A DNA stretch of 64,000 bases from Streptosporangium sp040640155 (GTDB taxonomy: Bacteria > Actinomycetota > Actinomycetes > Streptosporangiales > Streptosporangiaceae). The stretch's first letter is position 1, and the number at the start of each line of letters is the position of its first letter. The notes beneath the pieces were generated by a model that had not been told where the DNA came from, did not search any database, and worked only from the letters and a program-made list of their open reading frames with translations. Positions 26,615-34,644 of the stretch are shown piece by piece. A program made the translations under genes and the position numbers. Where the stretch lies: the NCBI RefSeq assembly GCF_040640155.1, contig NZ_JBFABE010000028.1, forward strand, positions 1 through 64,000, given 5' to 3'.

Positions 26615-26660
26615 TGTGATTCCCAGCGATAGTTGTCACTTCCCGGCGATAACTGTCACC
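26615..26660 (+). repeat. Left border: two abutting 20-bp transposase-type sites
   Basis: TCCCAGCGATAGTTGTCACT and TCCCGGCGATAACTGTCACC are 16 of 20 identical and directly adjacent. TGTGAT (26615-26620) just outside could be the terminal TG. The same site recurs, inverted, at the right border. Confidence 0.65.
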
Positions 26661-26727
26661 AAGATCGTCTTGAGAGTGTTGCCTGAAGGCGTCGAAGACG
26701 ATGTCGAGCGACGGCTCTGTCCTGGAG

Positions 26728-26955
26728 TCAGCCGGCGGAGGGGAGCTCACGGTGGTCCCGGCCTGCGTGGAGGACCTGATCGAGTCCGCGCCGGCGGACG
26801 GTGTCGACGACGCTGGATCGGGGTTGCGGGACGGAATGGTCGACGTAGAGCTGGTCGAGAACGGCGAGGGTGGCGGCGAGGTCCGGCTCCTTGAGGAGTT
26901 CGGTGTTGGACGAAACGCCGCGGCCGGATTCTCGTGCGGCGGTGCCGTATCTCAA
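26728..26955 (-). CDS. Unrecognised small open reading frame
   Basis: Encodes 75 residues starting MRYGTAARESGRGV, containing LKEPDLAATLAVLDQLYVDH and ending GRDHRELPSAG. Third positions are mostly G or C on this strand, which supports coding, but no ribosome site is clear and the protein resembles nothing I can name. It lies 70 bp inside the left island border, so it may be a fragment of a cargo gene cut by rearrangement. Confidence 0.3.
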   Translation of the reverse strand: MRYGTAARESGRGVSSNTELLKEPDLAATLAVLDQLYVDHSVPQPRSSVVDTVRRRGLDQVLHAGRDHRELPSAG

Positions 26956-27115
26956 CTGCCCGGGTGACGTGCCGCAAGATAGGTAATTCTCACCGATGTG
27001 CGGAGATTGACCTTCTTGGCACGATCGTACCTGCCTGGTGTGGAGGTAACGGCTCGCTCATGCCCGGCGTTCCTGACCGTCACTGACCGTCACTGACCGA
27101 AGAGAGAACATCACG

Positions 27116-27601
27116 ATGGAGAACGTTATGGACGCCGAGGAGGCCGGCATTGACGAGTCGGCCCCGGTGGTCAGCCGCCACAGCGTCACGGTGACCGCGT
27201 CGGCGGACACCGTCTGGCGCATTCTCACGGACATCGACGCGTGGACGACGTGGCTGCCGGAGATTCCGTACGCGCGTATCGAAACGCCCGGTCCGCTTGC
27301 GTCGGGCTCCGTGTTCCGTTGGTCCGCCGCAGGAATGGAGATCGAGTCGGCGGTTGTCCAGGTGCGGCCGCAGGAACGCCTTGTGTGGCGGGGATACGGT
27401 GGCGGGCCGGACGGCGTCCTCGGCGTTCACGTCTGGGCGCTCACCCCGGCCGGCGACGGCGTCGAGGTGTCCACCGAGGAGTCCTTCGCCGGGCCGCCCG
27501 TCGATGCCGACCCCGCGACGTTCCAGGCAGGTCTCGACACGACCCTCGCCATGTGGCTGCATCGGCTCAAGACCACGGCCGAGGCGGCGACCGCCTCATG
27601 A
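27116..27601 (+). CDS. SRPBCC-family protein (cytoplasmic)
   Basis: A 161-residue START-like fold protein. VSRHSVTVTASADTVWRIL and DIDAWTTWLPEI are the typical first strand and helix; the C-terminal long helix (QAGLDTTLAMWLHRLKTT) closes the lipid- or polyketide-binding cavity. The middle has WSAAGMEIESAVVQV and VLGVHVWALTP. Relatives bind hydrophobic ligands or act as polyketide cyclases or stress (AHSA1-like) proteins; no ligand is predictable. A GAGAGAA site precedes ATG 27116. The stop overlaps the start of a secreted paralog by four bases (ATGA), so both are made from one mRNA. It is inside the island. Confidence 0.8.
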   Translation: MENVMDAEEAGIDESAPVVSRHSVTVTASADTVWRILTDIDAWTTWLPEIPYARIETPGPLASGSVFRWSAAGMEIESAVVQVRPQERLVWRGYGGGPDGVLGVHVWALTPAGDGVEVSTEESFAGPPVDADPATFQAGLDTTLAMWLHRLKTTAEAATAS

Positions 27602-28257
27602 AGAGCCTCATGAAGAACCGTGTGGGCGCCGTCACGGCGATGGTCGTCGCCGGCGGTCTGATGGGCGTTACGGGCGCACCGGCTCGGGCCGAGACCACGC
27701 CCGTCGGCGGCTCCGACCGCACGGCGCTGCGATGCGCGGGAAAGACCGTCGACACCTCGGCGAAGATCCGCTACCGGACGGAGACGGTGATCGCCGCTCC
27801 GCTGCGTACCGTCTGGAGGATTCAGACCGACGTGGAACGCTGGCCGTCGTGGCAGAAGCCGGTCCTGTCCGGCAAGCGGCTCGATCGTGGCCCGTTGCGT
27901 CCCGGTTCATCGTTTCGATGGACGACGCCGGTACCCGAGACCGAGTTGAACCCCGCCACGACCCTCGTGGTCACCTCCACCGTCCGGCAGCTGCGGCACC
28001 AAAGGTGCCTTCGGTGGGAGGGGCCGGCGATCGGTGCCGGGCTGAGAATCGACAAGGGGGTCCACGTGTGGACCTTCACCGAGGTGGGCGGCCGGGTTGT
28101 CGTGCGCACCGAGGAGACGTGGCGCGGTGACCAGGTGGAACAAGACGTCGGGTTCTCCACCGCGGCCCTGGGCGGGGGTCTCGAGACATGGCTGAAGGAG
28201 CTGAAGACCGTGGCCGAACGGGAGGGTAAGCGCGCCCGTCATCCGGCACCGAGGTAA
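27598..28257 (+). CDS. Secreted SRPBCC-family protein
   Basis: A 219-residue exported paralog of the preceding gene. The signal peptide (KNRVGAVTAMVVAGGLMGVTGAPARA) is followed by a mature START-like domain: RYRTETVIAAPLRTVWRI, DVERWPSWQKPVL, GSSFRWTTPVP, KGVHVWTFTEV, and the final helix GGGLETWLKELKTVAE, each aligning with the cytoplasmic partner. Two cysteines (ALRCAGK and HQRCLRW) are found only in the exported form and could form a disulfide. SRPBCC proteins are rarely secreted. The start ATG lies in ATGA with the upstream stop. The pair may bind the same hydrophobic compound inside and outside the cell; this is inference. Confidence 0.8.
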   Translation: MKSLMKNRVGAVTAMVVAGGLMGVTGAPARAETTPVGGSDRTALRCAGKTVDTSAKIRYRTETVIAAPLRTVWRIQTDVERWPSWQKPVLSGKRLDRGPLRPGSSFRWTTPVPETELNPATTLVVTSTVRQLRHQRCLRWEGPAIGAGLRIDKGVHVWTFTEVGGRVVVRTEETWRGDQVEQDVGFSTAALGGGLETWLKELKTVAEREGKRARHPAPR

Positions 28258-28318
28258 CCCGGCGGCCCCGCCGGTCTCCTCCGGCGGGGCCTTTCGCGGC
28301 CCTGTCGGGGCGGTGCCG

Positions 28319-31015
28319 TCATCGGAAGAGCTCACGCAACTGGCGGCGTGAGGTGATGCCCAGCTTGCGGTAGAGGTTGCGCAGATGGGCGTCGATCGTT
28401 CGCGGGCTGACGAACAGCAGGGCCGCGACCTCCTTGGTGCCCGCGCCGGAGGCGACCTTGCGGGCGACGAGGAGTTCCCGGGCGGTCAGCCCGGCCGACG
28501 GATCCGGGTCGCCGGCCAGGGCCTGCTCGCCGATCGCATCCAGTTCGCGGGCGGCGCGGGCGGCGAATCCACGCGCGCCGACGGTGGACAGCAGATCGTG
28601 TGCGGCACGGAGTTCCACCCGCGCTTCGCTACGGCGGCCGACCCGTCGCAGCCATTCCCCATAGAGCAGGCGGGCGCGCGCGTAGTGGACCCGCATTCCA
28701 CTTCCGGCCAACCGGCTGATCGCTTCACGGTAAAGGTCCTGTGCGCCCAGCCCCGAATCGAGCAGCGCACGGGCCAGCAGATGGGCGCCTGTCGTCCAGG
28801 CGTTCGGATTGACCCGTGCGAGACCCTCGATCCATTCGGCGGAGTCTTCGGCTTCTTCGACACGTCCGGTGGCCGCGGCGGCTTCGACGAGTTCGCCGTG
28901 GAAAGCGGTGACGACGTACGCGCCGCGCCGGTGCTGGTCCCGCGCGACCAGCAACGCCTCGAGCGCGGCCTCGTGGTCGCCGTTCCCGTTGTGCAGCACA
29001 CCGCTCGCGTAATGCAGCGGGGTGAACTCCACTCCGGCCCGGTGGTGCAGCATCTCTCGTATCTCGCGGAACCGTTCGGCGTCGCCGCTCGACGCGGCGA
29101 GCATCAGGTCGGAGCCGACGAGATTGGACGTCCCCGCGGCCTCGTCGACCGCGCGCGCCTCGATGATGCAGACGTGCGCGTCGGTGAAGCGGCCCACGAT
29201 CGTCCGGGCGACCGCCTGGAAGCGCAGTGCGTGCGGCAGGATCGCGTAGGCGCCCTGCGTCCGGGCCAGTTCGACCTGACGATCGGCGATCCGCTCCATG
29301 GCGGCGCGGTCACAGAGGTCGATGCTCAACACGCAGGCGCGTTCCATCCACCACGGATCCGCGTCGGGCATGCGGGCATGATTTCGAAAGGCGTCGACCG
29401 CGCGGCGCATCATGGGCACCGCCTCGTCCACCGCGCGGAGGTTCTGGTCGACCAACGCCTCCAGCAGCAGGTCGACCGGGCGTGGCGGTCTGCGCCGGGG
29501 TACCCGTTCGCGGATGTGCAGGGCGAGCCGCCGCAGTCTGCCGGGCTCGTCGATGCTGAACATCAGCGATGCGAACGCCTCCAGGTAGGCATCGCAGGCT
29601 TCATCGGGTTCCATGCCGTCGGCCGCGTCGATGAGCGCGATCGTCGCTGGAATACTCCGTTCGACGTGATAGTCGATCATGGCGCGCAGCAGACGTGCCG
29701 CGGAACGGCCGGCCGGATCCAGCTGATGACGCTCAGCTTGATCCGCCAGTTCCCGCGCGTCGGAGGGCGCTCCCGATTTCAACCGCGCCTGGGCCGCGGA
29801 CAACAACCGGCGTGCCTGCCGCGAACCGCTCGGCGTCAGCCGTGCGGCGCGTTCGAGGAACGCGGCCGCGGCCGCGAACCCGCCGCGTCGCTGCGCCCGG
29901 TCCGCTGAACGCTCCAGTTCCGTCGCGGTCCTCTCGTCAGGACCGGCGATGGCGTTGGCCCGGTGCCATGCGCGGCGGTCGGGATCGATGTCGGCGTCGG
30001 TGCCGGCGGCCAGCGCCGCGTGCGCATGCCGTCGCGCCTTGGCATCGGTCGATCGGTATACCGCCGAACGCGCCAGCGGATGCCGGAAGTGCACCCGTGG
30101 ATCTGTCAGCAGCAGGCCGCTGTTCTCGGCCGCGGCCAGGTCCGCGCCGCTCAGCCCTTGAGACGTCATGGCACGCCGCAGCAGAGCGAGGTCGCCCGTC
30201 GGCTCCGCCGCGGCAAGCGTCAGCACCGAGCGCGTCGAGGCGGGAAGCTGGAGGAATCGACGCGCGAACCGCTGTTCGACAGCAGCCTGCCTCGCCTCCC
30301 CCGGTAGGCCGAGAGGCCCGGCGTCGCGGGCGAACTCGACCAGCGCGAGGGGGTTGCCGGCCGCCTCGGCGAGGATCCGTTGCACGATCCAGGCGTCATG
30401 GCCGAACGGGGCCAGGTAGCGCAGCAGTGTGAGGGCTTCGGAGTCGGTGAGGCCGGCGAGAGTGCGTGTGGGCACGCGGACGAGCTCGGGGACCGAAGCG
30501 ACGTCACGGGCGGCGAACACCATGGCGATCCGCTCCGACGCGATGCGCGCCGCGACGAAGGCCAGCACCTGCCTCGATCCGGCGTCGATCCACTGCACGT
30601 CGTCGATCGCGCAGAACACCGGCCGGTCTTGGCCCGCGGCGCCCAGGAGGCCCAGGACGGCCAGGCCGACCAGCATCGGGCTCGGCGTGACCCCGGCATG
30701 GAGGCCGAACACCGCCTCGATCGCGCGCCACTGCGGTGCGGGCAGGTCGGCGCGGTGTTCAAGGACCGGCATACACAGTTGGTGCAGGGCCGAATAAGGC
30801 AGTTCGCTCTCGAACTCGACGCCACCGGCGCGCAGCACCCGCCAGTCGTCGAGTAACGCGGCGGCCTCGTCGATGAGCGTCGACTTGCCGATCCCCGCTT
30901 CGCCGAGGACGAGCATCGCGCCGCCACGGCCTTCCGCCGCGGCTGCCGTCACCGCCGCGATCTCGCTCAGCTCCATCTTTCTGGCGACGAAACACCCCGA
31001 CCTGATATCGGCCAT
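28319..31015 (-). CDS. Large LuxR-family ATP-binding (LAL-type) regulator
   Basis: An 898-residue regulator. The N-terminal AAA/STAND module has Walker A LGEAGIGKSTL (about 38-47) and Walker B VFCAIDDVQWID (about 132-143). A long helical middle (about 350-800) resembles TPR-like repeats. The C-terminal LuxR helix-turn-helix (about 838-890) includes LTARELLVARKVASGAG and VSPRTIDAHLRNLYRKLGI. Such LAL proteins activate secondary-metabolism or sugar genes in actinomycetes upon binding ATP and an effector. The start ATG overlaps the stop of a decayed LacI gene (ATGA). The convergent SRPBCC pair ends 61 bp away. All motifs look intact, so this is probably functional cargo. Confidence 0.87.
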   Translation of the reverse strand: MADIRSGCFVARKMELSEIAAVTAAAAEGRGGAMLVLGEAGIGKSTLIDEAAALLDDWRVLRAGGVEFESELPYSALHQLCMPVLEHRADLPAPQWRAIEAVFGLHAGVTPSPMLVGLAVLGLLGAAGQDRPVFCAIDDVQWIDAGSRQVLAFVAARIASERIAMVFAARDVASVPELVRVPTRTLAGLTDSEALTLLRYLAPFGHDAWIVQRILAEAAGNPLALVEFARDAGPLGLPGEARQAAVEQRFARRFLQLPASTRSVLTLAAAEPTGDLALLRRAMTSQGLSGADLAAAENSGLLLTDPRVHFRHPLARSAVYRSTDAKARRHAHAALAAGTDADIDPDRRAWHRANAIAGPDERTATELERSADRAQRRGGFAAAAAFLERAARLTPSGSRQARRLLSAAQARLKSGAPSDARELADQAERHQLDPAGRSAARLLRAMIDYHVERSIPATIALIDAADGMEPDEACDAYLEAFASLMFSIDEPGRLRRLALHIRERVPRRRPPRPVDLLLEALVDQNLRAVDEAVPMMRRAVDAFRNHARMPDADPWWMERACVLSIDLCDRAAMERIADRQVELARTQGAYAILPHALRFQAVARTIVGRFTDAHVCIIEARAVDEAAGTSNLVGSDLMLAASSGDAERFREIREMLHHRAGVEFTPLHYASGVLHNGNGDHEAALEALLVARDQHRRGAYVVTAFHGELVEAAAATGRVEEAEDSAEWIEGLARVNPNAWTTGAHLLARALLDSGLGAQDLYREAISRLAGSGMRVHYARARLLYGEWLRRVGRRSEARVELRAAHDLLSTVGARGFAARAARELDAIGEQALAGDPDPSAGLTARELLVARKVASGAGTKEVAALLFVSPRTIDAHLRNLYRKLGITSRRQLRELFR

Positions 31016-31620
31016 CAGCTTCCGCGCGTGTCCGGACGAACGGTCGCCGGGGGCGGGGTGGTGCTTGCGCGCACCACGAGAGTGGTTTCGAGCTCGTGCC
31101 GGTCTTGTGCCGGTTGCCGGCCCGCGGCGAGTGCCGGCGCGAGCTGTGCGGCGGTCGTGCCCATCTCCGAGGAGTACTGTCGCACCGTGATCAGGGGTGG
31201 CGCGACCCGTGTGGCCCGGTCGACATCGGTGAATCCGACCACGCTCAGGCCGTCCGGAATCCGTGGACCGGCCCGGCGAGCGGCTTCATGGACCTCCGCG
31301 GCCTGGAGATCGTCGCTGCACGCTGTCGCCGTGGGACGGCCGGGCAGGCTCGACGGATCGGTTCCCGGTTTCGCGCCCTGCTCAAAGGTGAGAATGCCGC
31401 GGCGCTCCATACCGTCGTCGTACGGGATGCCGGCGTTGCCGATGGCAGCACGGAGGCCGTCGAGCCGGGCCCGCGCGGAGAGGTCGCGGAGCAGGGCTGC
31501 CACCCGCCGGCAGGTCCATGGGCTGCCGCCGGGGCCGTCGAGCACCTCGGACACCGTAGGGGGACGGCACGTCGGCGAACTCGGCGATCGTCGTGATCGG
31601 TACGTCACCACGGCACGCCT
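31015..31620 (-). pseudogene. Decayed LacI-family regulator gene
   Basis: The 3' part encodes an intact LacI C-terminal half: AIACSDDLQ-like TACSDDLQAAEVHEAARRAG, LSVVGFTDVDRATRVAPPL and TTAAQLAPALAAGRQPA, ending at 31015. The helix-turn-helix is split: PITTIAEFADVPSP is in one frame, and TVSEVLDGPGG follows in the next frame after a run of five C. About 200 residues that should link the DNA-binding and C-terminal regions are missing. The remains overlap the LuxR gene start by four bases. A functional repressor cannot be made. Confidence 0.7.
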
Positions 31621-31699
31621 TCCCATGTGGCGGTGTTCGGACTGGTTCGCCCACAAACGGAGCTTAGGCTCAGCCCGCGACCGGTGATGCGATCGCGGG

Positions 31700-32182
31700 G
31701 GTATCGATCTACCGCCGGGTCCCGCGTCGGTCGGCGGCGCCGATGCGGGCCCAGAGGAGAAGGTGGTGCCGTCGGCGGTGGTCGCGTTGTCGACGCCGAG
31801 GCACAGCCCCGACTGCCGGCCGCTGATGGTGCCGGACGAAGAGGTCGATGAACGCGGTCTGCACCGCGTCGGGCTTGTCCCACATGACGAAGCAGTGGAC
31901 GGTGGTCGCGCCCTTGTGGAAGAGCAGCAGCTCCCACAGGCCCCACTGTCTGCGCGGCGCGACGGCGAGTACCACCCAGATTCCCGCGAAGACGACATAG
32001 GCCGGCGTCCGTCAGGCCTCGGTGACGACACGGTCGTCGGCCGCGCTGTTCATGACGAGGATCCCGTTCACGAACGCGACGAGCGTCGCGACCGCGTTGA
32101 CGGCCATCAGGGTGCGCCCGATCCGATCCGCCACGGCGGACGGGCGGCCGGCGACGGAGCCGGACATCGGTTTGGTGATCAT
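31700..32182 (-). pseudogene. Decayed small membrane-protein gene with in-frame stop
   Basis: From ATG 32182 (AGGAG upstream) the frame encodes GRTLMAVNAVATLVAFVNGILVMNS, a membrane helix, then meets TGA (32014-32012). The same frame continues as TPAYVVFAGIWVVLAVAPRRQWGLWELLLFHKG and CFVMWDKPDAVQTAFIDLFVRHH, clearly the rest of a membrane protein, before it turns into Arg-rich nonsense. One point mutation and a later frameshift explain this. It lies 29 bp after the ABM-family gene on the same strand and was probably its partner. The family is unknown to me. Confidence 0.6.
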
Positions 32183-32211
32183 GAGGGCTCCTGTCGTGAG
32201 AGGGGGCCTGC

Positions 32212-32541
32212 TCACGGCCGGTGCGGGCCGGCACCCGGCATCGGGCCCCAGCCGTCCTGCTCCACGTGGCCGCTGATGATCTCAGGGGTGCCGGCGATCA
32301 GGTCCGGGAGGCCGGCCGTCGCCGCTCTGAAGTGCTCGGAGTCCATATGTGCGCCGATCGCCTCGGAGTCGGTGTAGCCCTCGACCACCGTGTACTGCTG
32401 CGGGTCGGTCACGCTCTTGAACCACTCCACCAGCACGTTGCCCGGCTCGGCCCGGGTGGCCTGGGTGAGGTCCTCGATCAGCGACAGCCACGCCGCTCCC
32501 TGGCCGGGGCGGACGGTGAATTTGATGACGCTGAAAAGCAC
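32212..32541 (-). CDS. Antibiotic biosynthesis monooxygenase (ABM)/quinol monooxygenase-like protein
   Basis: A 109-residue dimeric alpha-beta barrel protein. LFSVIKFTVRPGQGAAWLSL is the first strand-helix and VEWFKSVTDPQQYTVVEGY the second strand pair; SEAIGAHMDSEHFRAAT has the histidines typical of YgiN-like members. The GTG start at 32541 has AAGGAG eight bases upstream. Members oxidise aromatic polyketides or quinols without cofactors, or act in stress detoxification. A TetR-type gene remnant lies divergently next to it, a common regulator-target pair; here the regulator is broken, so expression may be constitutive. Confidence 0.8.
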   Translation of the reverse strand: MLFSVIKFTVRPGQGAAWLSLIEDLTQATRAEPGNVLVEWFKSVTDPQQYTVVEGYTDSEAIGAHMDSEHFRAATAGLPDLIAGTPEIISGHVEQDGWGPMPGAGPHRP

Positions 32542-32624
32542 GGATCTTCTCCTTGGATGATGAGTCGTCTCGGCGCTCGGTCATGGGCCGCGACACAAGC
32601 CGGTGGCGGCCGGGACACGACGCT

Positions 32625-32861
32625 AACGACGTAGGCCCGGATTTGGCAGTGCCGCCGCAGGCCGCCGCCCTGTTCGTCAGCGCCTGGGGGCACCTGCACG
32701 GCCTCGTGGTCCTGGAGGTGTTCGGGCACACCGCCTTTGTCGGCCCGCTACAGGTGGAGACCTTCCGCGGCGCCATGTACACCCTGCTCGCCGACGTGCA
32801 CCGCCGCGTACCCGCCCGGCCGGCCTCCTATCCGAACGCGTCGGTTTCCCACGTACGGTAG
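32625..32861 (+). pseudogene. 3' fragment of a TetR-family regulator gene
   Basis: The frame encodes AAALFVSAWGHLHGLVVLEVFGHTAFVG and ends TLLADVHRRVPARP plus a short tail. The WxxLHGLVxLEVFGH segment is the hallmark of a TetR C-terminal (WHG/TetR_C_33-type) ligand domain. The N-terminal DNA-binding half is absent: upstream sequence in this frame is unrelated and overlaps the divergent ABM start. No start codon belongs to it. Confidence 0.6.
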
Positions 32862-32938
32862 GTCCATATCGGTCGCCGTCAACTCATAGTGACTGAGGCG
32901 TTACAGGTGGGGATGTTTCAGTCGTGAGCGCTTCTTGA

Positions 32939-33160
32939 TCGTTCTCACCGCCAACGGCTGTTCGCCGGTTCCTCACCGCCGTGGAACGCGCCGACCAGAC
33001 CATGACCGTCGGCCTGCGCAACCTCCAGCTCCTGCACCAGCGTCGTGACCCCGATGCCGGCGGCGACCACAGCCTCCTACCGGCCGGACCTCCTGACGCC
33101 GAGGCGTCGGCCGATGGTCGACCCTCCCGTCGATCGGGGCGGAAGAGCCGGCGTTTCTAG
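32939..33160 (+). pseudogene. Coding remnant of unknown identity
   Basis: An open frame with strong G/C third positions reads TAVRRFLTAVERADQTMTVG then LRNLQLLHQRRDPDAGGDH, ending at 33160. Upstream of 32939 the frame is closed, and no ribosome site precedes the GTG at 32981. It looks like the 3' end of a lost gene. The identity is unknown. Confidence 0.3.
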
Positions 33161-33624
33161 CCGGGCAGCTCGAACAGTTCCAGCTGGATGCCGTCGGGGT
33201 CCCGTAGGTACAGAATCTTCGTTCCGGCCAGCGTTCCCGCCTCGACGCCATCGCCGTCCTGCAGCACGACCGGATCGGCGTTGACGTGTACGCCTCGCTC
33301 CACCAGGTCACGGTGCGCCGCGTCGAGGTCCTCGACCTCGAAACACAAGTGCATGACCCCGACGTCGCAGTTGCGCCCGGTGAAGGGTTTCGGTTGCGGG
33401 TTGTCGTACTGGATGAGCTCCAAAAGGACGTTGTCGCCGGCCAGTGCGAACGATGCCCGCATCGACGGGTTCTCCAGCTCGACGACCGCACCGATCGCCG
33501 GGTTCGTGGCCGATATCGTCACGCCGTTGGGCGCGATGCCGAGAACGTCCTCGTACCATTTCACCGACCGTGCGAGATCGCTGACCGGTACCCCGATGTG
33601 GTTCATTCTGGTCACTCTGCTCAT
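33157..33624 (-). CDS. VOC-family (glyoxalase/dioxygenase-like) protein
   Basis: A 155-residue vicinal-oxygen-chelate protein with two beta-alpha-beta-beta-beta units. MNHIGVPVSDLARSVKWYEDVLG is the first unit and VMHLCFEVEDLDAAHRDLVERG the second; LRDPDGIQLELFELPG ends the protein. Metal-site candidates are H9 in MNHIG, the E in LLELIQY, the H in VMHLC and the final E in LELFE, all present, so a metal-dependent enzyme is plausible (glyoxalase, extradiol dioxygenase or epimerase). The ATG at 33624 with GGGGATC was chosen; the frame is open further upstream but has no ribosome site. It diverges from the XRE regulator, its likely controller. Confidence 0.8.
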   Translation of the reverse strand: MSRVTRMNHIGVPVSDLARSVKWYEDVLGIAPNGVTISATNPAIGAVVELENPSMRASFALAGDNVLLELIQYDNPQPKPFTGRNCDVGVMHLCFEVEDLDAAHRDLVERGVHVNADPVVLQDGDGVEAGTLAGTKILYLRDPDGIQLELFELPG

Positions 33625-33720
33625 GATCCCCATCATGAAAGACAGGGCCGCACGGTGGAAGGCACAGATCTGCCGTGTACAACCTGTACCACCCACCTTG
33701 GCTGACCAACAGAGGATCCT

Positions 33721-34527
33721 GTGGTAGTGAATGACTTCGGTGCCGCGCTGCGGGCCTGGCGGGACCGCGCAGACCCGGCCGCCGTCGGTTTGACGACCGC
33801 ATCCTCCCGCCGTGTCACAGGGCTGCGACGCGGCGAGCTGGCGACACTGGCCGGTATCTCCCCTGAATACGTGGCGCGCCTTGAACAGGGCCGGGCCTCC
33901 ACACCCTCGGCGCAGGTCTGCGCCTCCCTGGCTCGCGCGTTACGACTCTCCGACGACGAGCAAGCGCACCTGATGCGCCTGGCCGGCTTCGCCCCTGCCC
34001 CAGACCGGATCCCCTGCCTGGTCCCCGACAGCCTGCACCGCGTCATCGAAGAACTCGGCGACATCCCGGTGGCCGTCTACGACGCCGCCTGGCGGCTGCT
34101 GCACTGGAACCGGCTGTTCGCGGCCGTCTTCGGCGATCCCGCCGACGCGACCGCCGACGATCGCAACGCCCTGATCATCCAGTTCGAATCCCGAAACCCC
34201 CGGGTCCACCAGACCGACACCGAGCGTGCGTACTTTGAGCAGGCATTGGTCGCCGACCTGCGCAGCACCAGCGCCCGCTATCCGAAGGACCTCGACGTGG
34301 CGGCGCTGGTCTCCCGCCTGGCCGGGAACGATCGGTTCCGTCACCTGTGGGCGCTGCGCGCGGTGGCCGTCCACGAGAGTGCCCACAAGACGGCCGTACA
34401 TCCGGTAGAGGGCGCCATCCCCCTGGACGCCAACGTCTTGACCACGCACAACGCCGATCTCCGCGTTGTGGTCATGACGCCTCGGCCCGGCACCGGCGCT
34501 CGTGAAAAGCTGGACCGCCTGGGTTGA
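33721..34527 (+). CDS. XRE-family regulator with MmyB-like ligand domain
   Basis: A 268-residue regulator. The helix-turn-helix spans about residues 28-80 (LRRGELATLAGISPEYVARLEQGR is the core). The C-terminal domain (about 95-260) is the MmyB/MLTR-type PAS-like domain: VAVYDAAWRLLHWNRLFAAVFGDP and LVADLRSTSARYPKD, with LWALRAVAVHE. This common actinomycete family binds small hydrophobic molecules and usually controls an adjacent divergent oxidoreductase gene, here the VOC protein. AGAGGA precedes GTG 33721. Its 3' end abuts the broken transposase gene, which suggests that it arrived by a deletion or insertion that removed tnsB. Confidence 0.87.
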   Translation: MVVNDFGAALRAWRDRADPAAVGLTTASSRRVTGLRRGELATLAGISPEYVARLEQGRASTPSAQVCASLARALRLSDDEQAHLMRLAGFAPAPDRIPCLVPDSLHRVIEELGDIPVAVYDAAWRLLHWNRLFAAVFGDPADATADDRNALIIQFESRNPRVHQTDTERAYFEQALVADLRSTSARYPKDLDVAALVSRLAGNDRFRHLWALRAVAVHESAHKTAVHPVEGAIPLDANVLTTHNADLRVVVMTPRPGTGAREKLDRLG

Positions 34528-34534
34528 CGAGGCC

Positions 34535-34644
34535 GGGCTGGCACCGCCCTGGGCCGACACCCCCAAGAGCCGCTCCACCGACCAGGGGGTGCCGCGCAGC
34601 TCCAGGCCCGAGCCCACCGCCAGATCCAGCAGGGCCGAGGTCAT
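34535..34644 (-). pseudogene. 5' stub of the second transposase (TnsB-like) gene
   Basis: ATG 34644 overlaps the stop of the TnsA-like gene by four bases (ATGA), as in intact tns operons. About 35 codons follow (TSALLDLAVGSGLELRGTPW, SVERLLGV), resembling the N-terminal start of actinomycete Mu/TnsB-type transposases; then the frame runs into sequence antisense to the XRE regulator. The rest of the gene is deleted. Confidence 0.5.
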
